From an uncultured SAR86 cluster bacterium (GTDB lineage: Bacteria > Pseudomonadota > Gammaproteobacteria > Magnimaribacterales > D2472), in the NCBI GenBank assembly GCA_902556355.1, contig CACDVW010000011.1, positions 1 through 40,250 on the forward strand: 40,250 nucleotides of DNA, in the 5' to 3' direction. This document shows, piece after piece, positions 22,758 through 32,830 of this stretch (positions are counted from its first letter, which is position 1; each line of letters starts with the position of its first letter). The position numbers and the translations under genes are program-made. The notes under the pieces were generated by a model that saw only the letters and a list, made by a program, of their open reading frames with translations, did no database searches and was not told the origin of the DNA.

Positions 22758-24182
22758 CTAATTGCCTATATTTCTATTAGAGAGATATATCTCAACATTA
22801 GCAGTGAAATTTGCTTTTAATGGAAACATAATTAAATCTTGGGTTCCATCTTGATTTACATCATATAAATACCCTTGAGAGTCATCATTCTCACTGAAAA
22901 CTGGCCAGCTTGAAGTATCTAGATTGTAATATTCACTATTACCTGAATTTAAATAAATTTCTGGTATACCTTTATTATTAGGTGATTGTTCATTCCATGC
23001 CTGACTGAATACCTGCGCAACAATATCCTTTTTATTATCTTGATTAATATCAAAACATGAAAAAAAATTAAAATTATGATCAGTTTCTTCTCCAATAATA
23101 GATATATTTTTTTCTAATAATTCATCATTTTCTATCTTGTAAAAAGAAAATAAAACTACTGGAGTTGTTTCATTTTGTGAATAATACTCATTTTCTATTA
23201 TTTCTCTATCAATTGGTTTGCTAGCATTTATCGTTGCTAAAATTAAATCATCTTTTCTGCACATTTCAGTTGTCATGCCATGAAAGTAGTATTCATTTCT
23301 ATATTCATAAACTCCAATTTGTTCATAGTTACCAGTACCAGTATTATTCCAAGCTTCAAAATATACTTTGAAAATTTCATCTTTCATCACTGATGATGTG
23401 ATTTCATTATTTCTTAAAAGCTCAAGGCCTTGTCTTCCATCTTTTCTTACACTATTAACAATAAATTCGTCATAAACTAAAAAACTTGAAAAACTAAGCT
23501 CTTTATATTTCTCAGATATATCAACCATATTTGAGTCCATATATTTAAATGCTTGAGATTTATGTCCTCCAAAAAGAGCTTCCTCATTCCTAATTTGAAC
23601 TGAGTGGCCCCAATCTTTCTCTCCTAATTCGATAACTTCATATCCTGAAACTGTGCTCAATAAAATAGCAGGATATGCATAATTTGTTTGAACTGTTTCT
23701 TCATCATATGCTGCCCTACCATCCTCCGCATTCATAGCAAACGCAAAATCATCTTTTCCATCTCCATTAATATCACCTCTTGCATACTTTCTGCTAGCAC
23801 CTCCAAGTTTTGGATATGGTTCACCGAATATATCTTGATTATTGATGACATAATTGCCATTACTGTCGCTTATATAAACAACCAGAGAATCTGGAACATT
23901 TTCATTGCTGATTTCTGCAGGAGTCTCTGAATCACACCAAAAATGGGCAATAAAATCTATAAAATTATCATCATTTATATGAACCGGAATTAAAAATTGA
24001 AATGAGGGATTATTGCAAGCATTTGAGTAATAACTAACAGCATCTTCTAGAATAATTGGATTTGGATTAAATAATGAAATTTCTGAATCAGGTATTTGTG
24101 GAATTTGATTTGGTACTGAAATGGATTCATTACTACACCCATAAATAAGAAAAAATGAGAAAAAGAGAACTATTTTTTTCAT
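22758..24182 (-). CDS. FG-GAP/VCBS-repeat lipoprotein, 474 aa
   Basis: A lipoprotein signal (FFLIYGCSNES; lipobox around Cys16) precedes a mostly beta protein. Calcium-loop-like FG-GAP motifs are visible: DINGDGKDDFAFAM (about residue 145), DINQDNKKDIVAQV (about 382) and DVNQDGTQDLIMFP (about 445), with a weaker early copy (HINDDNFIDFIAHF). Such repeats form beta-propellers exposed at the cell surface or periplasm and typically bind ligands or partner proteins. No enzyme motif is present. It has the same architecture as the 598-aa protein at 32831. Divergent from the ICMT-like gene across 57 bp. Confidence 0.87.
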   Translation of the reverse strand: MKKIVLFFSFFLIYGCSNESISVPNQIPQIPDSEISLFNPNPIILEDAVSYYSNACNNPSFQFLIPVHINDDNFIDFIAHFWCDSETPAEISNENVPDSLVVYISDSNGNYVINNQDIFGEPYPKLGGASRKYARGDINGDGKDDFAFAMNAEDGRAAYDEETVQTNYAYPAILLSTVSGYEVIELGEKDWGHSVQIRNEEALFGGHKSQAFKYMDSNMVDISEKYKELSFSSFLVYDEFIVNSVRKDGRQGLELLRNNEITSSVMKDEIFKVYFEAWNNTGTGNYEQIGVYEYRNEYYFHGMTTEMCRKDDLILATINASKPIDREIIENEYYSQNETTPVVLFSFYKIENDELLEKNISIIGEETDHNFNFFSCFDINQDNKKDIVAQVFSQAWNEQSPNNKGIPEIYLNSGNSEYYNLDTSSWPVFSENDDSQGYLYDVNQDGTQDLIMFPLKANFTANVEIYLSNRNIGN

Positions 24183-24239
24183 AGAATTATGTTGCCATAA
24201 TAGTTTGTTAAAATAAAAGACATTGTTTAGGATTAAATT

Positions 24240-24686
24240 ATGAAAAATAAAATACCACCTCCAATTGTTACTCTGTTCTTTGGTTTATGTATATATTTTT
24301 CACAAGAATACTTCCCAGAATCTAATTTAGAATTTTTGACTATATTAAGTTATATTTTTTACTTTTCTGGATTCTCTGTGCTTGTATTAGCTGTGAGTTT
24401 ATTTAAAAAGCAAAATACAACTGTTAATCCTATAAAAATTGAAAATGCGTCTTCATTAGTTACCTCTGGAGTTTTTGAATATTCAAGGAATCCAATGTAT
24501 TTAGGCATGGCTCTAATTTTATTAGGCATAGCATTAATGTTTAATGTGATTGGCGGCATCCTTTTCTCTCTTCTATTTACTATCTACATAACTAAATTTC
24601 AAATTAGGCCAGAAGAAGAAGTTATGGAAAAATTGTTTGGAGAAGATTTCTTAAAATATAAAAAAAATGTTCGAATGTGGCTATGA
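24240..24686 (+). CDS. Isoprenylcysteine carboxyl methyltransferase (ICMT)/PEMT-like membrane methyltransferase
   Basis: The 148-residue protein has four hydrophobic helices. Its C-terminal half carries the family motif: S-G-V-F-E-Y-S-R-N-P-M-Y-L-G-M near residue 80, followed by R-P-E-E-E-V-M-E-K-L-F-G-E-D-F-x-x-Y and a final K-N-V-R-M-W-L. These SAM-dependent enzymes methylate a hydrophobic acceptor within the membrane; the bacterial acceptor is usually unknown. Its stop overlaps the ATG of the next small gene by 4 nt (ATGA), so a short operon of membrane proteins follows. Confidence 0.92.
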   Translation: MKNKIPPPIVTLFFGLCIYFSQEYFPESNLEFLTILSYIFYFSGFSVLVLAVSLFKKQNTTVNPIKIENASSLVTSGVFEYSRNPMYLGMALILLGIALMFNVIGGILFSLLFTIYITKFQIRPEEEVMEKLFGEDFLKYKKNVRMWL

Positions 24687-24853
24687 ATCAAAATAAAGTT
24701 GCCAGAATAGTGCTTTGTGCCGCAGCCTTAGTTCACATACTAAATTTCTTGTTTTCTGGTCAGATGTCTATTTGGGGATATGTAATACCACCAGTTGTAT
24801 CTTTATTTATATCTATCTTTTTAGGATACTTAGCCTATAAATTAAAACCATAG
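24683..24853 (+). CDS. Small two-helix membrane protein, 56 aa
   Basis: This ORF is not in the track. ATG overlaps the stop of the ICMT-like gene (ATGA) and opens 56 codons with two hydrophobic segments (about residues 7-26 and 30-52), ending YKLKP. The overlap argues for translational coupling with the methyltransferase. There is no recognisable family; a small membrane partner is possible. Confidence 0.75.
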   Translation: MNQNKVARIVLCAAALVHILNFLFSGQMSIWGYVIPPVVSLFISIFLGYLAYKLKP

Positions 24854-24865
24854 AAAAAATATAAA

Positions 24866-25129
24866 TTGATAAAAATTTTCTACCCGCTGTTAATTCTTTT
24901 ATTTCCTTTGACTGGTAAAATTTTTTTTAAGCTAGATTGGAGTGGGTATGATTTTTTGGTTATGGCACTACTAATACTTTCTTTTAGCATCATAATAAAT
25001 CTTACTCTTTACTATCTAAAATCTTCTAAGTTCAAATTTTTATTAGTATTTATTTTAATGATTATTTTTATGCTTATTTGGATAGAACTAGCTGTTGGAA
25101 TTTTTGGAACAGCTTTTGCAGGTAGTTAA
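24866..25129 (+). CDS. Small membrane protein, 87 aa
   Basis: The TTG-initiated ORF encodes three hydrophobic helices (about residues 3-17, 29-49 and 58-82) with a G-I-F-G-T-A-F-A-G-S end. It begins 12 nt after the previous small gene and is followed by another ORF 3 nt later, consistent with one operon. No ribosome-binding site is obvious and I do not recognise a family. The hydrophobic pattern and lack of alternative frames support it as a real gene. Confidence 0.65.
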   Translation: MIKIFYPLLILLFPLTGKIFFKLDWSGYDFLVMALLILSFSIIINLTLYYLKSSKFKFLLVFILMIIFMLIWIELAVGIFGTAFAGS

Positions 25130-25132
25130 TTT

Positions 25133-25258
25133 ATGAGAGAAAGAACTAAATCAATAATAGGATGGACAGTTATTATTGTTGGCCTTATTGCTTATAACTA
25201 TTATGAGTACACTAGATGGTGTGATGGTTGGTTTTATATATGGAAGCCATGGTGCTAG
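25133..25258 (+). CDS. Small single-helix membrane protein, 41 aa
   Basis: This ORF is not in the track. ATG at 25133 lies 3 nt after the preceding stop and gives RERTKSIIGWTVIIVGLIAYNYY followed by a Trp/Tyr-rich tail ending KPWC. The basic N-terminus, one transmembrane helix and aromatic tail are typical of bitopic small proteins. It is probably the last gene of the ICMT-led operon. A further in-frame reading at 25249-25371 overlaps the cupin-like gene and was not annotated. Confidence 0.6.
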   Translation: MRERTKSIIGWTVIIVGLIAYNYYEYTRWCDGWFYIWKPWC

Positions 25259-25307
25259 GATTTATTTCATTTGTAATTTATTTAAAGAAAGTTCAACTAA
25301 GAAAAAA

Positions 25308-25760
25308 TTACTTCCAAGCCCCGTATTCACTTCTTCCATTTTTTCTCAGTCCATATGGACCAGCAAAATAAAGTGTAATTGGCTTAATACCTCGTTCTAA
25401 GTCAACTCGATGTAAATAATCAGCACTTCTAAAACCTATATAAAATTTTCCACGCCATTTTCTTTCTTTTTTAATGTTTGTCTCCCAGTATCCGCCACTT
25501 AAGATAATTGTAATATATGGAAAGGGATGATTATGAAGTCCAATACCGTGATCATTATCTATAATATGATTGATAAATATATTGAAAGGAAACCATTTCG
25601 GTCTTTTTCTAAATAGTAAATAATACCTATCAGTCCATGGTTTAGCTAAATGATATTCTGGGTGTGAGGGACCTCTATCCATTACAACTCTTTTTCGTCC
25701 TAATTTTTCGAGAATCTTAAGAAAAAACATAGAAATAATAATGCCATAACATACAAACAT
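25308..25760 (-). CDS. Cupin-like protein of unknown function
   Basis: The 150-residue product has a short hydrophobic N-terminus (about residues 4-14) and a beta-rich body. The central block GIGLHNHPFPYITIILSGGYWE (about residue 75) plus the later Y-L-H-R-V-D-L resembles a cupin metal site (HxH with a later His). Such folds bind metal or sugar ligands. The gene is convergent with the small membrane protein genes; its Pro- and Arg-rich region (PSHPEYHLAKPWTDRYY) is typical of small cupins seen in marine bacteria and phages. Function cannot be assigned. Confidence 0.6.
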   Translation of the reverse strand: MFVCYGIIISMFFLKILEKLGRKRVVMDRGPSHPEYHLAKPWTDRYYLLFRKRPKWFPFNIFINHIIDNDHGIGLHNHPFPYITIILSGGYWETNIKKERKWRGKFYIGFRSADYLHRVDLERGIKPITLYFAGPYGLRKNGRSEYGAWK

Positions 25761-25765
25761 AGCCC

Positions 25766-25792
25766 ATAAAAAAGCCCACTATTGTGGGCTTC
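25766..25792 (-). terminator. Rho-independent terminator after tRNA-Glu
   Basis: The 8-bp stem AAGCCCAC / GTGGGCTT with a TATT loop lies 10 nt beyond the 3' end of the tRNA on the minus strand and is followed by a T-run. Confidence 0.88.
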
Positions 25793-25801
25793 TTAGTAAA
25801 T

Positions 25802-25877
25802 TGGCATCCCGTAGGGGAGTCGAACCCCTGTTGCCGAGATGAAAACCCGGTGTCCTAGGCCTCTAGACGAACGGGAC
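25802..25877 (-). tRNA. tRNA-Glu (TTC)
   Basis: The reverse complement gives GTCCCGT ... ACGGGAT, D-arm TCGTCTAGAGGCCTAGGAC-type, anticodon loop TTTTCAT with anticodon TTC, T arm AGGGG-TTCGACT-CCCCT and encoded GCCA. The first acceptor pair is G1-U72, whereas the E. coli counterpart has G1-C72. The anticodon stem contains one G-U pair. Confidence 0.96.
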
Positions 25878-25931
25878 GTGATGCGAGACGTATTATATGG
25901 AATCATAAGCAATTAGCAAAGTAATTAATAA

Positions 25932-26657
25932 CTATTTTAGCTTCTTATTTATTGCAGCTAAAAAACCCCTCATAAAACTTGTTTCCATTTCATCTGGATG
26001 AAGTCTTGAAAACATTCGTTTTATTCTTGAAATGATTTTTTTTGGGTTATCTGGATTTATTACATCAATATTTTTAGCTGTTTCGATAAAATGATCTATT
26101 AGCATTTGAAGGTTTTCAGAATCTACTTCTGGGTAGTCGTGCCAATCTCTTGCTACTTGATTAAAATGAGATTTAAAAATTTCATAACATACTATTTGAG
26201 CTGACATAGCTAAATTTAATACTGGATATTCTGGGTTTGCTGGAATCTCAATATGAGTGTTTGCTAGTTGCAGCTCTTCATTAGTGAGACCTCTATCCTC
26301 CCTACCAAATAAAATTGAAACTTTCTTGTTTGATGTTACCTGATCATTGATTATTGAAGCTCCCTCCCCGGCATGGACTGTTGGCCATTGAATTGTTCTG
26401 CTTCTTGAAGATGTTGCATAAACAAAAGTGCTATCTTTTATTGCATCCTGAATTGAACTGAAGATTTGAGCATTTTCTAAAACGTCACCAGCATTTCCTG
26501 ACAAAGCATTTGCCTCTCCAGAAGGAAACTTTCTTGGATTAATCAATGATAAGCTAGAGAGTCCCATGGTTTTCATTGCTCTAGCTACAGATCCAATGTT
26601 TCCAGGGTGCGATGTCTCAACCAAGACAATGTTGATTAAATTACTTTTGAAACTCAT
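25932..26657 (-). CDS. trmJ: tRNA (cytidine/uridine-2'-O-)-methyltransferase TrmJ
   Basis: The SPOUT-class enzyme has motif 1 HPGNIGSVARAMKTMG, motif 2 LFGREDRGLTNEEL and motif 3 EYPVLNLAMSAQIVCYE, with the C-terminal extension typical of TrmJ (about 241 residues, close to the E. coli protein). It methylates the ribose at position 32 of certain tRNAs using SAM. The track start at 26699 is replaced by ATG at 26657 (MSFKSNLIN), which leaves a 35-nt divergent gap to suhB. In E. coli trmJ and suhB are likewise divergent neighbours, supporting both calls. Confidence 0.92.
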   Translation of the reverse strand: MSFKSNLINIVLVETSHPGNIGSVARAMKTMGLSSLSLINPRKFPSGEANALSGNAGDVLENAQIFSSIQDAIKDSTFVYATSSRSRTIQWPTVHAGEGASIINDQVTSNKKVSILFGREDRGLTNEELQLANTHIEIPANPEYPVLNLAMSAQIVCYEIFKSHFNQVARDWHDYPEVDSENLQMLIDHFIETAKNIDVINPDNPKKIISRIKRMFSRLHPDEMETSFMRGFLAAINKKLK

Positions 26658-26692
26658 ATGCCTATTATCTCTATTTCCATTACAATAGCGAC

Positions 26693-27490
26693 ATGTCAAT
26701 ACAAGCTTTATTAAATGTTAATCAGATTGCAGCTAGAAAAGGTGCTAGTGAGCTTGAATTTGCTGTAAAAAAAGTCCATAACTTAGATGCATCTAAAGGC
26801 GGTCCAGATGGGTACCTTAAAGCTATTATTAGAAGAGTCGAAGGCATAGTTATTGACGAAATTAGAAAATTTTATCCAGAAGATAACTTCCTTGGTGCTG
26901 AATCAGGTTCAGAAGTAAATAACTCTAATATTACTTGGGTATTAAAAGCAATTGATGGAGAAACAAATTTTATAAATGGTTATCCGCATTTTGCACTCTC
27001 ACTATGCTCTCTTATAGATGAAGTGCCAACAACAGCAGTAATTATTGATCCTTTAAGAAGAGAAGAATTTTCAGCATCTAAAGGCTCAGGAGCAGATTTA
27101 AATAACAGTAAAATCAGAGTAAGCAAACAACAAGGTTTAATCGGCTCTATGGTTTCATTTTTTAAAAATAATGAAACAAAAAAAAACTATTCATATGACT
27201 TTGATAAAACTTATAAAGAGATAGCTAATCAAGACTTATCACTCAGAACTTCAGGGTCTGTTGCGCTTGATTTAGCTTATATTTCAAGTGGTAGATTAGA
27301 TGCTATTTGGGCAAGCGGAGTTAAGCTTTGGGATGTTGCAGCAGGCCTTCTTATTGCTCAGGAATCAGGAGCGCTAATAAGTAATTTCAATGGGGACCCA
27401 AAATATTTAGATGGAGACCACTTTATTTGTTCTTCACCTAAAGTTTATAAATCTATACTAAAATCAGTAAAACCTTATTTCAAGGCTTAA
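26693..27490 (+). CDS. suhB: SuhB / inositol-monophosphatase family protein, probably catalytically inactive
   Basis: The 265-residue protein aligns along its length with SuhB (about 267). The family sites that hold the metals are altered: the usual EES is LGAESG (first Glu to Ala), WxxDPxDGTTNF is WVLKAIDGETNF (first Asp to Lys, Thr to Glu), and the early T-N-V-D Asp is also lost, whereas the later KLWDVAAG is kept. Phosphatase activity is therefore unlikely. In E. coli SuhB acts with NusA and RNA polymerase in rRNA antitermination, a role independent of catalysis, which could explain retention. Its ATG follows a TACAAT by 6 nt, so a leaderless transcript is possible. Its end overlaps secF by 4 nt. 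Confidence 0.9.
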   Translation: MSIQALLNVNQIAARKGASELEFAVKKVHNLDASKGGPDGYLKAIIRRVEGIVIDEIRKFYPEDNFLGAESGSEVNNSNITWVLKAIDGETNFINGYPHFALSLCSLIDEVPTTAVIIDPLRREEFSASKGSGADLNNSKIRVSKQQGLIGSMVSFFKNNETKKNYSYDFDKTYKEIANQDLSLRTSGSVALDLAYISSGRLDAIWASGVKLWDVAAGLLIAQESGALISNFNGDPKYLDGDHFICSSPKVYKSILKSVKPYFKA

Positions 27491-28401
27491 GGTAACTCTT
27501 CAAACTCTGCGCCTTCAGGCTCAGGTACTGCTAAATCTTCTTGAATTAGAGTTAGTGACATCAACATATTTGCAACAACATAAATTGATGAATAAGTACC
27601 AACGAGAACACCTAAAATAAGAGCTAAGCTAAAGCCTTTTATCATCTCGCCGCCGAAAATAAATAATGCAAACAATACCAACAAGGTTGTTAAAGATGTA
27701 ACAACTGTTCTTCCAAGAGTTTGATTTAAAGATAAATCTATCATTTGCATTGGTTCCATTTCTCTTTGAATTCTAAAATTTTCTCTAATCCTATCAGAGA
27801 CAACAATTGTATCGTTTAGTGAGTAGCCTATAACTGCTAATAAAGCAGCTAAAACAGTTAGATCAAAATCCCATGCAAAAATAGAAAATAAACCGAGAAT
27901 AATTACTACGTCATGACCTAATGCTGTTACGGCTCCTAATGCAAACTTATATTGGAATCTAAATGCTACGTAAATAAGAATCATAAACAGCGCAACCAAC
28001 ATACCTAAGCCACCCTGATCTCTTAATTCAGAGCCAACTTGTGGTCCAACAAACTCAACTCTTTTAAGCTCTCCTTTGTAACCCTCTTCATTTAAAAGAT
28101 TATAAACAGCCTCTCCAATTGAGCTATTACCGTTTTGGTCAGCAACCTTAATCAAAACATCTAAATTAGTTCCAAAATTTACAACCTGTGAATCTTCAAA
28201 ACCATTATCAGTTAGTGTTGTTCTTATAGATTCAAGATCAACTGGAGTTTCATAAGTCACCTCAACAAGAGTTCCCCCACTAAAATCAAGACCTAAGCTT
28301 AAACCTCGGAAAGTAAGTGATAAGACTGATAATGAAAATATTATAATTGAGGCAATACCTGCAATTTTTCTATACTTCATAAATTGAAATCTAATATTCA
28401 T
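27487..28401 (-). CDS. secF: Protein translocase subunit SecF
   Basis: The 304-residue protein has an N-terminal helix, a periplasmic domain (GLDFSGGTLVEV motif near residue 36) and a C-terminal set of five helices with the conserved VAxLALxHDV-like segment ALGHDVVII and the D-R-I-R-E-N-F and G-Y-S-L-N-D-T-I-V-V-S motifs. With SecD it uses the proton gradient to pull proteins through SecYEG. It overlaps secD by 1 nt in the queA-tgt-yajC-secDF operon. Confidence 0.97.
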   Translation of the reverse strand: MNIRFQFMKYRKIAGIASIIIFSLSVLSLTFRGLSLGLDFSGGTLVEVTYETPVDLESIRTTLTDNGFEDSQVVNFGTNLDVLIKVADQNGNSSIGEAVYNLLNEEGYKGELKRVEFVGPQVGSELRDQGGLGMLVALFMILIYVAFRFQYKFALGAVTALGHDVVIILGLFSIFAWDFDLTVLAALLAVIGYSLNDTIVVSDRIRENFRIQREMEPMQMIDLSLNQTLGRTVVTSLTTLLVLFALFIFGGEMIKGFSLALILGVLVGTYSSIYVVANMLMSLTLIQEDLAVPEPEGAEFEELP

Positions 28402-30257
28402 TATATTTTCAATTCCTTCACGTTTTTATTTCCATAAACAAGATTAACCATTGCCCTTGTGCACATAATTGCAGTAAACATTGAAGTTACTATTCCAATT
28501 GATAGAGTTATGGCAAAACCTTTTACAGGACCAGTTCCAATCACATACAAAATTAATGCAGCAATTAAAGTTGTAACATTTGCATCAAAAATAGTAATAA
28601 AAGCTCTTGAGAAACCATCCCTTATTGCTGTTTGAGGATCTTTTTCTTTGAGCTCTTCTCGAATCCTAGCAAAAATTAGAACGTTTGCATCAACAGCCAT
28701 GCCAACTGTAAGAACTATACCGGCTATACCTGGCAATGTTAGGGTTGCTCCAAGCAAAGACATAATTCCTGTAATTAAAACTAAGTTAATTAATAATGAT
28801 ATGTTCGCTGCAAGGCCAAAAACCCTGTAGTAAAAGATCATAAAAATAATCACTAATGCTAATCCCATCATTATTGATTTCATGCCTAGCTCAATATTTT
28901 CTTTACCCAGACTTGGGCCAACAGTTCTTTCTTCAACAAACTTCATTGGTGCAGCCAAAGCCCCTGCTCTTAACAATAAAGCTAGTTCACTTGCCTCTTG
29001 TGGCGAACCAACCCCAGTGATTCTGAAACTTGTTCCTAAGACAGCCTGGATAGTAGCAAGACTAATAATATTTTTTTCAATATATGTAGTCTGTTCTATA
29101 ACACTTTCACCTTGATCGTTAGTAACTAACTCTGATTTACTTTTTTGTTCAACAAAAAGGACCGCGAGTTTTCTGCCTATATTTCCTGATGTAGCTTTTT
29201 GCATAGCTCTACCACCTTCCATATCAAGGGTGATGTTAACTTGCGCAAAACCACTTTCATCAAAGCCAGTATTTGCATTCGTAACCCTGTCACCAGAAAC
29301 AACTACAGCTTTTTCTAAAGAGGCAGTCATAAGTTCATTTTCTTTAAATACAAATTCTTCCTTTCTAAGCGGTGACGTTCTAGAATTAGCTTCAAGTCTA
29401 AATTCTAAATTAGCAGTTTTTCCAATAATTTTTTTTGCTGCTGTAGGATCTTGAACGCCAGGAAGTTGAACAACAATTCTATTAGAACCTTGGCGCTGAA
29501 CAATCGGTTCAGAAACACCAAGTTCATTCACCCTATTTCTTAAGGTCATTAAATTTTGGCCAACAGCATAATCTCTAATTTTTCTTAATGCGACATCTGA
29601 ATATTCAAGTGAAAGCGAGTTAATTGAAGGCCTCTCAGTAATGATATATTGAAGTCCATTTATTGACTGACTGTCTAATCTCAATTTATTTAGAGCTTTG
29701 TTATAGCTATCTCTATCATTAAATTCAAAATTTAATTTTAAATCTGCGATCGATGACTTAGATAACTGTATCCTTTCTTCTTTAAAGTTTTTTCTATAAG
29801 TATCTAATAAAAGTTCAAGTCTTCCTTGTTGCGCAGTATCAATATCTACTTCCAATAAAAAATGAACACCTCCAGACAAATCTAATCCAAGCTTAAGTGG
29901 CTGACCTCCAATGTTTTTAAGCCAATCTGGAGTAGAAGGCTCTAAGTTCAGGGCAATAATCACCTTATCTAAAAGTTTATTTTGTAAGATAGTTTTTGAA
30001 TCAAGTTGATCATCAAGGGAATTAAATTTGATGACTATTTTATTTTCTCTTAAAAAAATCTCTTGAGGATTTATATTATTATCATCTAATATTTCTTCTA
30101 AATCATTCAAAAGCATTTGGTCAGCTGATTTACCCGAATCAGTGTAAGCTACTTGTATTGAGGGTTGAGTTGGGTATAAATTTGGGAGTGCATAAGTAAA
30201 TCCAAGTACCAATACAAAGAATATTAATAAATATTGATAAATGGAGAATTTATTCAC
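28401..30257 (-). CDS. secD: Protein translocase subunit SecD
   Basis: The 618-residue protein (GTG start; E. coli about 615) has an N-terminal helix, the D-L-S-G-G-V-H-F motif near residue 126, the large periplasmic P1 domain with VQLPGVQDPTAAKKIIGKTANLEFR, and the C-terminal helices carrying GLALVIIFMIFYYR, the A-V-D-A-N-V-L-I-F-A-R-I-R-E-E-L and D-A-N-V-T-T-L-I-A-A motifs. It forms the motor with SecF. It sits 5 nt after yajC and overlaps secF by 1 nt. Confidence 0.98.
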   Translation of the reverse strand: MNKFSIYQYLLIFFVLVLGFTYALPNLYPTQPSIQVAYTDSGKSADQMLLNDLEEILDDNNINPQEIFLRENKIVIKFNSLDDQLDSKTILQNKLLDKVIIALNLEPSTPDWLKNIGGQPLKLGLDLSGGVHFLLEVDIDTAQQGRLELLLDTYRKNFKEERIQLSKSSIADLKLNFEFNDRDSYNKALNKLRLDSQSINGLQYIITERPSINSLSLEYSDVALRKIRDYAVGQNLMTLRNRVNELGVSEPIVQRQGSNRIVVQLPGVQDPTAAKKIIGKTANLEFRLEANSRTSPLRKEEFVFKENELMTASLEKAVVVSGDRVTNANTGFDESGFAQVNITLDMEGGRAMQKATSGNIGRKLAVLFVEQKSKSELVTNDQGESVIEQTTYIEKNIISLATIQAVLGTSFRITGVGSPQEASELALLLRAGALAAPMKFVEERTVGPSLGKENIELGMKSIMMGLALVIIFMIFYYRVFGLAANISLLINLVLITGIMSLLGATLTLPGIAGIVLTVGMAVDANVLIFARIREELKEKDPQTAIRDGFSRAFITIFDANVTTLIAALILYVIGTGPVKGFAITLSIGIVTSMFTAIMCTRAMVNLVYGNKNVKELKI

Positions 30258-30262
30258 TGTTA

Positions 30263-30559
30263 TTATTTAATTGAATCTATGGTGCCTTTAGGCAAAATAT
30301 TTGCAATTGCTGATTTCTGAAGTTTGATAACGTTATTTTCACCAATTTCAATTGAAACATAGGCGCCACTAATGTCTTTTACTTTTCCTAGTATCCCGCT
30401 CGCAGCAATAATCTCTGATCCTTTTTCAAGCTTTGATAGCATATCTTTGATTTGTGCATTTCTTTTATTTTGAGGTCGAATAATCATTAAGTACATGAAT
30501 AAAAATAAACCACCAAAAATAACAAAGGTTGGCCACAATGAAGGTTGAGCTGGTTCCAT
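30263..30559 (-). CDS. yajC: Preprotein translocase accessory subunit YajC
   Basis: The 98-residue protein has one hydrophobic helix (about residues 9-25), MIIRPQNKRNAQIKDML, and the conserved L-E-K-G-S-E-I-I-A-A-S-G-I-L-G-K-V segment. YajC associates with SecDF in the inner membrane. It lies 9 nt after tgt and 5 nt before secD, in the canonical order. Confidence 0.97.
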   Translation of the reverse strand: MEPAQPSLWPTFVIFGGLFLFMYLMIIRPQNKRNAQIKDMLSKLEKGSEIIAASGILGKVKDISGAYVSIEIGENNVIKLQKSAIANILPKGTIDSIK

Positions 30560-30568
30560 AATTAAATC

Positions 30569-32693
<2,125 letters not shown>

Positions 32694-32741
32694 GAGAAGC
32701 TGATTTTAAATTAGTTCATACTTGGCTACAATGCCATGCGT

Positions 32742-32826
32742 GCCCTATTGGCGGAATTGGTAGACGCGCGCGATTCAAAATCGCGTTCCTTCGGGAGTGC
32801 CTGTTCGACTCAGGCATGGGGCACCA
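32742..32826 (+). tRNA. tRNA-Leu (CAA)
   Basis: The 85-nt class II tRNA has acceptor GCCCTAT/ATGGGGC (with a T-G pair), anticodon stem CGCGA/TCGCG and loop TTCAAAA giving anticodon CAA. A variable stem (TTCCTTCGGGA) and T arm GCCTG-TTCGACT-CAGGC follow, with encoded CCA. It stands between the heads of queA and the 3' end of the FG-GAP gene. Confidence 0.97.
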
Positions 32827-32830
32827 ATAT

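Noticed and set aside
25249-25371. 40-codon plus-strand ORF (MVLGFISFVIYLKK...) overlapping the 41-aa membrane protein and the cupin-like gene
   Set aside because: The hydrophobic start is suggestive, but about half of it lies antisense to the cupin-like gene, where its sequence is just the complement of that protein's conserved end. No ribosome-binding site is seen.
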